DNA of 64,000 nucleotides from DATKAS01 sp963733765 (GTDB taxonomy: Bacteria > Actinomycetota > Acidimicrobiia > Acidimicrobiales > DATKAS01): assembly GCA_963733765.1 (NCBI GenBank), contig CAVTEI010000003.1:992001-1056000 (forward strand). Direction: 5' to 3'. Numbering within the stretch: position 1 is the first letter of the stretch; each line of letters opens with the position of its first letter. A program made the position numbers and the translations under genes. Positions 57,930 to 64,000 of this stretch are shown here, one piece after another. The notes under the pieces are model-generated. The model had not been told where the DNA came from and made no database searches. It saw nothing but the letters and a program-made list of their open reading frames with translations.

Positions 57930-58450
57930 CGAGCGATAGCCCTTCTTCCGAAGGGACCGTCGAGGTGCCCACGTGGGAAGAGGTTGCCCGGAGCCACGGG
58001 CGCTTCATCTACACGGTGGCCTATCGGCTCACGGGGAACCATGACCAAGCGCAAGACCTCGTCCAAGAGGTGCTGCTCCGAGTACGGAGGGGGCTCGCCA
58101 GCTACCGGCCGGGGTCGATGGAGGCGTGGTTGAGCAGGATCACGACGAACGCATTCCTCGATGAGGTGAGGCGGCGCAAGCGCCGCCCGCTCGAGGTCGT
58201 CCCCGAACTGCCCGAGCGACTGACCGGCACCGACCAAGAGCCACTCGACGTCCTCGACGCCAGCAGGCTGCCGGAGCACATCCAGGAGGCGCTGCGCAGC
58301 CTGCCCGTCGAGTTTCGGAGCGCGGTCGTGCTCTGCGACGTGGTCGGGCTCAACTATCAGGAGATCGCCGCCTCGCTCGACATCCCCGTCGGCACCGTGC
58401 GCAGCCGCATCCACCGCGGTCGGGCCCAGCTGAGGGCGATGCTCTCATGA
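57926..58450 (+). CDS. ECF-type RNA polymerase sigma factor (SigE-like)
   Basis: A 174-aa group 4 sigma factor. Region 2 covers HGRFIYTVAYRLTGNHDQAQDLVQEVLLRVRRGLASYRPGSMEAWLSRITTNAFLDEVRRRKRR; region 4 is LPVEFRSAVVLCDVVGLNYQEIAASLDIPVGTVRSRIHRGRAQLR. It resembles mycobacterial SigE. It overlaps its anti-sigma gene (ATGA), and an ECF promoter in front suggests autoregulation. A GTG at 57965 (start VPTWEEVARSHG) is an alternative start. Confidence 0.92.
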   Translation: MTSDSPSSEGTVEVPTWEEVARSHGRFIYTVAYRLTGNHDQAQDLVQEVLLRVRRGLASYRPGSMEAWLSRITTNAFLDEVRRRKRRPLEVVPELPERLTGTDQEPLDVLDASRLPEHIQEALRSLPVEFRSAVVLCDVVGLNYQEIAASLDIPVGTVRSRIHRGRAQLRAMLS

Positions 58451-59322
58451 CCACGTTCCCGCCCCCGCAGGCCCCGACGCCCGATCCCTCGGAGCTGCTC
58501 AGCGCATACCTCGACGGCGAGCTCACGCCCGAGGAGGAGGCGGTGGTCCGCGACCTGCTCGCTGACAGCCCCGAACGGCAGGCCGAGCTCGCCGACCTCG
58601 ACGAGGCGCGGACCTGGGTGCGCGGCCTCGGTCCGGTCGAGCCGCCGGAGGGCTTCCTCGACCAGGTCATCACGATCGTCGACCGGCCCGTGCAGAAGCC
58701 CCGGAAGTGGGGGATGTTGAACGTGGTGGCGACTGCGGCCGTGTGGGTCGCCGTGCTCGCGTTCGTCAACATGAGCCGGTCCGACGATGTGCAACCCGAG
58801 GTCGCGAACCTCGTGTCGAACCACACCGCGGCGTCGGTGGGCGTCGGCGGCTTCCTGGGGTCACTTGGTGGCGGTGAGCCCGAGCCGCAGGCACCGACGC
58901 GTTCCGCCGCGCCGCCGCCACCCGAGACCGATGTCGGGGAGCCGTACTGGGTGCCGACCGAGCTGCCCGGTGATCTCGAGCTGTTCTCGGCGACCGTGTC
59001 CGGCGACGTGGTCACGCTCACGTTCTCCAACGGTCTCGAGGTCGTGACGATCTTGGAGCAGCCGGGCCACCTCGACACCGACGCGCTGCCTCCCGCCACG
59101 CCCGTGGAAGTGGGCGGAGTGCAGGGCTGGCAGGTCGAGAGCGACCGGGCGACGGTGATCATCGTCGAGCGCGACGACATGGTCTACGCGGTCGTCGGCC
59201 ACCGCGACAGTGGATTGGTGGAAGCGGTTGCTGCGGAGTTTCCGGAGCCCCCATCACCGTCGCTCGCTGAGCGACTGGGTGAGGCCGGACGCAGCCTGCT
59301 CGACTCCTTCGGTCTCGGCTGA
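58447..59322 (+). CDS. Transmembrane anti-sigma factor without zinc ligands
   Basis: A 291-aa membrane protein: cytoplasmic N-terminal helical domain (ELLSAYLDGELTPEEEAVVRDLLADSPERQAEL), a membrane helix (NVVATAAVWVAVLAFVN, about 96-112), and an outside domain (about 120-291). The N-terminal part matches the anti-sigma fold, but the H-x3-C-x2-C zinc motif is missing; the position of the CxxC reads SPER. The outside part (PYWVPTELPGDLELFSATVSGD; VGGVQGWQVESDRATVIIVE) recalls the sensor domains of RseB/MucB-like proteins. Overlap with the sigma gene implies they form a pair. Confidence 0.83.
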   Translation: MTTFPPPQAPTPDPSELLSAYLDGELTPEEEAVVRDLLADSPERQAELADLDEARTWVRGLGPVEPPEGFLDQVITIVDRPVQKPRKWGMLNVVATAAVWVAVLAFVNMSRSDDVQPEVANLVSNHTAASVGVGGFLGSLGGGEPEPQAPTRSAAPPPPETDVGEPYWVPTELPGDLELFSATVSGDVVTLTFSNGLEVVTILEQPGHLDTDALPPATPVEVGGVQGWQVESDRATVIIVERDDMVYAVVGHRDSGLVEAVAAEFPEPPSPSLAERLGEAGRSLLDSFGLG

Positions 59323-59340
59323 CCCCGCCGTAAAAGCAAT

Positions 59341-59368
59341 CACCCCCCGAACCCGGAGGAGGGGGGTG
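59341..59368 (+). terminator. Terminator hairpin after the sigma/anti-sigma operon
   Basis: CACCCCCC (59341-59348) pairs with GGGGGGTG (59361-59368) around a 12-base loop. It lies between the convergent anti-sigma and whiB genes. Confidence 0.7.
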
Positions 59369-59445
59369 CGTGCTCGGTGCTGGCGACTTCGGCCGTTGCC
59401 GTCAGGGCTGACCGCGCGCGGGATGCGGGGCGCGCGGGAGGTTGG

Positions 59446-59703
59446 TCAGGCCCCGACGGCAGCGGCGAACCGGCGGCGCTTGAGGATGCGGCGACGCTCG
59501 CGTTCGGAGGTGCCGCCCCACACACCGTGATCGATGCGGTTGGACAGCGCGTACTCCAGGCACTCGGCCTTCACAGGACAAGTCGCACAGATCTTGCGAG
59601 CTCGGTCGACGCCGACGCCGTCGCTGGGAAAGAACAACGAGGGCGGTTGGTCGCGGCATGAGCCCTCGGCCATCCAAAGCGTGTCGGTATCGATCCGTTC
59701 CAT
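59446..59703 (-). CDS. Second WhiB family iron-sulfur transcriptional regulator
   Basis: An 85-aa WhiB protein with cluster ligands Cys16, Cys39, Cys42 and Cys48 (C-x22-C-x2-C-x5-C), the turn HGVWGG and the basic tail RERRRILKRRRF. The ATG at 59703 has GGAGGA upstream. It is divergent from htrA, and both have ECF-type promoters in the shared 188-base intergenic region. Confidence 0.93.
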   Translation of the reverse strand: MERIDTDTLWMAEGSCRDQPPSLFFPSDGVGVDRARKICATCPVKAECLEYALSNRIDHGVWGGTSERERRRILKRRRFAAAVGA

Positions 59704-59750
59704 CTGTCCTCCGTCGACCGCGACCCGCTCCCGCCGGCCGCAGTCATATC

Positions 59751-59777
59751 TACGTACCCAGTCCCTGTTTGGTTCCC
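59751..59777 (-). promoter_or_regulatory. ECF-type promoter upstream of the second whiB
   Basis: On the minus strand, GGGAACC (59777-59771), 16-base spacer, CGTA (59754-59751). Same -35 and spacer as the promoters of the sigma gene and htrA; expected leader about 40 bases. Confidence 0.6.
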
Positions 59778-59815
59778 CGTTTGATCTGTGAGCATCCTGT
59801 GAACTCCGACGAAAA

Positions 59816-59842
59816 GGGAACCTTCCCCTTAGGGTCGGCGTT
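59816..59842 (+). promoter_or_regulatory. ECF-type promoter upstream of htrA
   Basis: GGGAACC (59816-59822), 16-base spacer, CGTT (59839-59842), identical in both boxes to the sigma gene promoter. HtrA-type proteases are known SigE targets in mycobacteria. Confidence 0.68.
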
Positions 59843-59891
59843 TCAGGGGCCGGATGTGAGAAACCGCACAACGGCACAAGGAGCGCTCACC

Positions 59892-61211
59892 ATGAGCTTC
59901 GGCACCCAGAGCACCTCAGAGGGGCATGTGGACGACCAAATCGAGTATGTCGAGCCTACGAGCCCCATCGACCAAACCACCGAACTCGGTTTCGGTGGCG
60001 GTTCGGGGTCGCTGCCGCCGCCCGCGCCACCCGAGCCGGCCACGCCGGCGCCCAGGCCCCGCAGCACGAAGCGAGCGGCACTGCTCGGCGGTGTCGCCGG
60101 AGCGGTGATCGCTGCGCTCGTCGTCGGCGGCATCGCGGTGACTCGCGACGACGACTCGTCCGCCACATCCACGCCCGCGGCCTCCTCGGAGCCCGCGAAC
60201 CAGTCAGCGACCGAGCCCTCCACCCAAGCGAACGAGGCTCCCGCGGCTCCGTCGGGTCCGAGTGGCGCCGCCGAGGCGCTCGACATCCGCGCGGTCCTCC
60301 GCAAGGTGCAGCCGTCCGTCGTCGCGATCGAGACCGGCCTCGTCAATCAGGCCGGCGGACTCTTCGGTCGGGGCGCGGGCACTGGCGTCATCATCAGCGA
60401 AGACGGCCTGGTCCTCACCAACAACCACGTGATCGAGTCGGCCGACAGCATCATGGTCCGCCTGTTCGACGGTCGTGAGCTTCCCGCAGACCTCGTCGGC
60501 AGCTCGCCCGCCGACGACGTCGCCCTCGTGCACATCCGTGACGTCAGCGGTCTCACGCCTGCGGACCTCGGCGAGTCGTCAGAGCTCGTGGTCGGAGACG
60601 AAGTCGTTGCCATCGGGAACGCGCTCGATCTCGAGGGCACGCCGACGGTCACCCGCGGCATCGTCTCAGCCCTCAACCGATCGATCAGCTCCGGCAGCGA
60701 GTCTCTCGACAACCTCATCCAGACCGATGCTGCGATCAACCCCGGCAACTCCGGTGGTCCGCTCGTGAACGCCGACGGACAAGTCGTCGGCATCAACACG
60801 GCGATCATCGACGGCGCGCAGAACCTCGGCTTTGCGATCGCGATCGACGCGATCAAGCCGCTCCTCGAGGACATCCAGAATGGTGGCGGCGACGTGCGCG
60901 GCCTCGCGTTCCTCGGTGTCTCGAGCGTCCAAGTGAGTGAGCTCGACCAAGCGACGCTGGACAACTTCGGCATCACCTCCGACTCCGGTGCGGTCATCGT
61001 GTCCATCACGCCCGGTAGCGCGGCCGAGGACCTCGGCCTCGAAGAGGGCGATGTCGTCACTTCGGTGGACGGCAACGCCGTCACGACGCCGGACGACTTG
61101 GGGCAGGCCATTCGCAGCCACGACCCGGGCGACGAGATCACCGTTGAGTGGCAGCGCGACGGCGAGACGCAGACGGGGACGGCCACGCTCGGCAGTCGAG
61201 CCGGCAACTGA
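59892..61211 (+). CDS. HtrA/DegP-type membrane-anchored serine protease
   Basis: A 439-aa envelope protease. A disordered acidic and Pro-rich N terminus precedes one membrane helix (LLGGVAGAVIAALVVGGIAV, about 64-84) and a Ser/Pro/Ala-rich linker. The trypsin-like domain has catalytic His in LTNNHVIES, Asp in ADDVALVHI and Ser in NPGNSGGPL. A C-terminal PDZ domain (LGVSSVQVSEL...VIVSITPGSAAEDLGLEEGDVVTSVDG) follows. It degrades or refolds damaged proteins outside the membrane. The ECF-type promoter upstream links it to the adjacent sigma factor. Confidence 0.93.
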   Translation: MSFGTQSTSEGHVDDQIEYVEPTSPIDQTTELGFGGGSGSLPPPAPPEPATPAPRPRSTKRAALLGGVAGAVIAALVVGGIAVTRDDDSSATSTPAASSEPANQSATEPSTQANEAPAAPSGPSGAAEALDIRAVLRKVQPSVVAIETGLVNQAGGLFGRGAGTGVIISEDGLVLTNNHVIESADSIMVRLFDGRELPADLVGSSPADDVALVHIRDVSGLTPADLGESSELVVGDEVVAIGNALDLEGTPTVTRGIVSALNRSISSGSESLDNLIQTDAAINPGNSGGPLVNADGQVVGINTAIIDGAQNLGFAIAIDAIKPLLEDIQNGGGDVRGLAFLGVSSVQVSELDQATLDNFGITSDSGAVIVSITPGSAAEDLGLEEGDVVTSVDGNAVTTPDDLGQAIRSHDPGDEITVEWQRDGETQTGTATLGSRAGN

Positions 61212-61214
61212 CGG

Positions 61215-61220
61215 TAGGCT
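61215..61220 (+). promoter_or_regulatory. Leaderless -10 box for the 93-aa protein
   Basis: TAGGCT six bases before the ATG at 61227. Confidence 0.5.
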
Positions 61221-61226
61221 CGCCGG

Positions 61227-61508
61227 ATGTCCATGACAGCCCCCGTCGAGCAGACGGAGCCGCCTCGCGGTCATGTGCGAGTGGTGTATCTGGGTCCGGT
61301 CGCGCCTCACTGGGAGGTCGAGGCCGAGTTCGGAGAGCGCTCCGTCATCGAGGAATTCCGGGCTCGGGCATTGGCCCGACTCGTGCTGCTGCCGCCGCAC
61401 GATCCGCAGTTCAGGCGCAACCGTGAGCGAGTCGCGCGTGACGCGGAGCGCGAGAACCTCATCCTCGAGTGGGATCTCGGGCTTCCCGAGGAGGAAGCGG
61501 CCACCTGA
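61227..61508 (+). CDS. Small protein of 93 aa, function unknown
   Basis: Not recognised. After a Pro/Glu-rich N terminus the sequence GHVRVVYLGPVAPHWEVEAEFG suggests a beta hairpin with a conserved-looking aromatic, followed by a long charged helix (IEEFRARALARLVLLPPHDPQFRRNRERVARDAERENL). No cysteines or membrane segments. It has a leaderless promoter of its own and lies directly before ppk1. Confidence 0.6.
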   Translation: MSMTAPVEQTEPPRGHVRVVYLGPVAPHWEVEAEFGERSVIEEFRARALARLVLLPPHDPQFRRNRERVARDAERENLILEWDLGLPEEEAAT

Positions 61509-61527
61509 GGCGGCCCGCAGGCGACGG

Positions 61528-61533
61528 TAACCT
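61528..61533 (+). promoter_or_regulatory. Leaderless -10 box for ppk1
   Basis: TAACCT six bases before the GTG at 61540. Confidence 0.45.
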
Positions 61534-61539
61534 GCGTCC

Positions 61540-64000
61540 GTGGTAACCCATCTCGACCATCCTCCCGCCGAACCTGTCGGCGGCGACGAGACCCGTCGAG
61601 ACCAGCCTCGCTACCTGAACCGAGAGCTCTCGGCGCTCGAGTTCCACGCGCGGGTGCTCGCGCTGTCCGACGACCCACAGGTGCCGCTGCTCGAGCGGGT
61701 GAAGTTCCTCGCGATCTTCAGCTCGAACCTCGACGAGTTCTTCCAGGTGCGCGTCGCGGCGCTGAAGGACATGGTCGCCGCGCATCTGGGCACGCAGAGT
61801 CCCGACGGTCGCAACGCCGCGCAACAGCTCGAAGACATCAGTGACCGCGTCGGTGCGCTCGTGTCACAGCAGGAGCAGATCTTCCTCGAACGCGTGAAGC
61901 CCGCGCTCGCGGCGACCGGCGTCGGCATCTCCGACTGGGACCATCTCGACGAGGAGGACCGCAAGTACCTGATCGACGTCTACGAGCAGCGCATCTTCCC
62001 GGTGCTCACGCCGCTGTCGTTCGACCCGGGTCACCCGTTCCCGTACATCTCGAACCTGTCCCTGAACCTCGGTGTCACCGTCGCGGACCCCGACACCGGC
62101 GAGCACCGCTTTGCCCGCGTCAAGGTGCCGCCGCTTCTGCCGCGGTTCGTCATCACGCCCGACGGCGAGCGGTTCGTCCCCCTCGAGCAGGTGATCGCGG
62201 CGCACCTGCCGACGCTGTTCCCCGGCATGGACGTCATCGAGTTCGTGCCGTTCCGGGTCACCCGCAACGCCGACCTCACGCTCGAGGAAGAAGAGGCCGA
62301 CGATCTCCTCGAGGCGGTCGAGATGGAGCTGCGCCGTCGTCGCTTCGGGCGAGCCGTGCGCCTCGAGGTCGACCACCGCATGTCGCAGGAGATGCTCGAG
62401 CTGCTGCTGCGAGAGCTCGACCTCGAGCCGGACGACGTGTCCTTCCATCACGCGCCGTTGGGGCTCTCGGGGTTGTGGGCCGTGCACGCACTGCCGCGTC
62501 CCGATCTGAAGGACGACCCGTGGATGCCGACGACACCGCTCGCCCTCGCGGCGGCCGCCGACGGGAACAAGAGCATCTTCTCGGTCATCCGCGAAGGCGA
62601 CGTGTTGCTGCACCACCCCTATGACTCCTTCGCCACGTCGATCGAGGAGTTCATCCGCCAGGCGTCGATCGATCCCGCCGTGCTCGCCATCAAGATGACG
62701 CTGTACCGCACGTCGGGCGACAGCCCGATCATCGCCTCGCTGATCCGGGCGGCCGAAGCCGGCATTCAGGTCGCGGCACTCGTCGAATTGAAAGCACGGT
62801 TCGACGAGCAGACGAACATCGCCTGGGCGAAGGCGCTGGAACAAGTCGGCGTGCACGTGGTGTACGGCCTCATGGGGCTGAAGACGCACACGAAGACCGC
62901 GCTCGTGATCCGCGAGGAGGCGGGCGCGCTGCGCCGCTACTCCCACGTGGGCACCGGCAACTACAACTCGGACACCGCGCGTCTCTACGAGGATCTCGGT
63001 CTGCTGAGCGCCGACCCCGATCTCGGTGCCGACCTGATCCATCTGTTCAACCACCTCACGGGGTACAGCCGCGAGGTCCGCTACCGCAAGCTTCTGGTAG
63101 CCCCGCGCTGGTTGCGTCCCAAGGTGCAAGACCTGATCCTCGGTGAGGCGAAGGCCGGGACGCAGGGTCGCATCATCATCAAGATGAACAGTCTCGTCGA
63201 TCCGGCGATGATCGACGCGCTGTGCGAGGCATCGCAGGCGGGTGTCGAGATCGACCTCATCATCCGTGGCATGTGTTGCCTCCGGCCAGGAGTGCCGGGA
63301 CTGTCTGAGCGCATCCGGGTCCGCTCGCTCGTGGGGCGCTATCTCGAGCACTCGCGGATCTACTACTTCGCGAACGGCTCGGGGGTCGGTCGGCCGACGT
63401 ACTACATCGGCTCGGCCGACCTGATGGAGCGCAACCTCGACCGTCGGGTCGAGGCGCTCGCTCCGGTCGAGGCGCCCGCGCTGCAGGCTCGCCTGCAGGA
63501 GGTGCTCGACGTGAGCCTCACCGACGACGTGCTCGCGTGGCAGCTCGACGCGGAGGGTCACTGGACGCGCGTGCAGACGGAACGACACCTCGACGCTCAC
63601 CGCCGGCTTCAGGAGCTCGCGCTCAGTCGTTCGCCGCGCATGAGCCTCGAGCGCGAGGCGAAGTTCAGCACCTGGCCGGGCTTCGAGCTTCCAGATCTCG
63701 ATCGCGTGCTGCCGAGTGTGAGCGCCGGCGCCCGCTCGGAAGCGCGCCTCGATGCGACCTACTGGGACACGCCCGACCTTCGTTTGATCAGGTGGGGGAT
63801 CACGGTGCGTCATCGCGCGCAAGGGGGTCATGGCGAGTGGACGGTGAAGCTGCCGGGCACCGTCGATGACGGCGTGCTGTCGAGACCCGAGTACAACTTC
63901 GACGGTCCTCCTGCCGAGATCCCGTTCGAGGTGCGCGACCTCGTGCGCGCCTACGCGCGCACCACCCCCCTCGAACCCGTCGCCCGCTTGCAGACCCTGC
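61540..64000 (+). CDS. ppk1: Polyphosphate kinase 1 reading in frame into a CYTH domain, 3' partial
   Basis: PPK1 builds polyphosphate from ATP. All PPK1 domains are seen: RYLNRELSALEFHARVLALSDD and SSNLDEFFQVRV (N domain), then MTLYRTSGDSPIIASLI, the phosphohistidine in GLKTHTKTALV (His450), HVGTGNYNSDTARLYEDLGL, and the second His in YLEHSRIYYF (His604), ending near residue 700. The same frame continues at Met701 as MSLEREAKFSTWPGFELPD, YWDTPDLRLIRWGITVRHR and WTVKLPG, a CYTH (triphosphate tunnel) domain of the type that usually precedes a CHAD domain. The gene runs off the window after 820 codons. Met701 sits in an ATGA, so two overlapping genes plus a base error near the ppk1 stop is an alternative. 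Confidence 0.88.
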   Translation, partial: MVTHLDHPPAEPVGGDETRRDQPRYLNRELSALEFHARVLALSDDPQVPLLERVKFLAIFSSNLDEFFQVRVAALKDMVAAHLGTQSPDGRNAAQQLEDISDRVGALVSQQEQIFLERVKPALAATGVGISDWDHLDEEDRKYLIDVYEQRIFPVLTPLSFDPGHPFPYISNLSLNLGVTVADPDTGEHRFARVKVPPLLPRFVITPDGERFVPLEQVIAAHLPTLFPGMDVIEFVPFRVTRNADLTLEEEEADDLLEAVEMELRRRRFGRAVRLEVDHRMSQEMLELLLRELDLEPDDVSFHHAPLGLSGLWAVHALPRPDLKDDPWMPTTPLALAAAADGNKSIFSVIREGDVLLHHPYDSFATSIEEFIRQASIDPAVLAIKMTLYRTSGDSPIIASLIRAAEAGIQVAALVELKARFDEQTNIAWAKALEQVGVHVVYGLMGLKTHTKTALVIREEAGALRRYSHVGTGNYNSDTARLYEDLGLLSADPDLGADLIHLFNHLTGYSREVRYRKLLVAPRWLRPKVQDLILGEAKAGTQGRIIIKMNSLVDPAMIDALCEASQAGVEIDLIIRGMCCLRPGVPGLSERIRVRSLVGRYLEHSRIYYFANGSGVGRPTYYIGSADLMERNLDRRVEALAPVEAPALQARLQEVLDVSLTDDVLAWQLDAEGHWTRVQTERHLDAHRRLQELALSRSPRMSLEREAKFSTWPGFELPDLDRVLPSVSAGARSEARLDATYWDTPDLRLIRWGITVRHRAQGGHGEWTVKLPGTVDDGVLSRPEYNFDGPPAEIPFEVRDLVRAYARTTPLEPVARLQTL

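Noticed and set aside
61864..63831. 655-codon open frame on the minus strand
   Set aside because: Antisense shadow of ppk1, with the same biased composition and no recognisable motif.

Overview
This window is GC-rich bacterial chromosome from an actinobacterium, most likely of the Acidimicrobiia type. The evidence is two WhiB regulators, a GuaB3-type IMP dehydrogenase paralogue, a CIRCE-controlled groES-groEL operon, PcrA, a RipA-like NlpC/P60 protein, a K+-independent H+-pyrophosphatase, many GTG starts, many 4-nt ATGA/GTGA gene overlaps, and many start codons placed 6-8 nt after a TAnnnT box, as expected for leaderless mRNAs. The lineage call below phylum level is an inference. I see no rRNA, tRNA, CRISPR array, prophage or insertion sequence.

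Layout. Positions 1-12.2 kb hold a plus-strand block for cell-wall precursors and tRNA modification: glmM (partial), an oversized 1141-aa glmS, acpS, nnr, a CBS protein, alr, a P1-family peptidase, a family-4 uracil-DNA glycosylase, and tsaE-tsaB-rimI-tsaD (t6A synthesis). 12.2-16.8 kb carries a GNAT and a histidine phosphatase on the minus strand, groES-groEL, a 54-aa protein, a CoA-type NUDIX hydrolase and a broken GNAT. 16.8-30.8 kb carries an epoxide-hydrolase-like protein, guaB3-guaA-zapE, an ArsR/MFS divergent pair, an NlpC/P60 protein, a PadR regulator, a dienelactone hydrolase-like protein, an acyl-CoA synthetase and pcrA. 31.4-41.5 kb is central metabolism: a methylmalonyl-CoA mutase B12-binding subunit, sucCD, purN-purH, sdhAB and hppA. 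41.5-44.4 kb is a minus-strand operon of a stand-alone phosphohistidine swivel domain, two unrecognised proteins and a DedA protein. 44.4-52.2 kb has an SCP2 protein with an Fpg/Nei glycosylase, a D-2-hydroxyacid dehydrogenase with mdh, an aldehyde dehydrogenase, metF and a GH2 protein. 52.3-56.6 kb is a MoxR ATPase / VWA pair with a lipoprotein between them. 56.7-61.2 kb is a stress-regulation cluster: whiB, an ECF sigma factor, its anti-sigma, a second whiB and an HtrA protease. The window ends inside ppk1, which reads in frame into a CYTH domain.

Themes. (1) Three ECF-type promoters of one pattern, GGGAACC-N16-CGT(T/A), lie within 2 kb, in front of the sigma gene, the second whiB and htrA, and predict a local autoregulated envelope-stress regulon. 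(2) Two gene junctions (before acpS and tsaD) carry tandem repeats that form chains of micro-ORFs, each ending in the start codon of the next; the ECF sigma gene has a related leader micro-ORF. (3) Two convergent-gene terminators 29 kb apart are copies of one structured element with compensating stem changes. (4) Nine genes, including purH, hppA and mdh, carry single-base frame breaks. That density in housekeeping genes points to indel errors in the assembly rather than gene decay, so these products should be read as probably intact.
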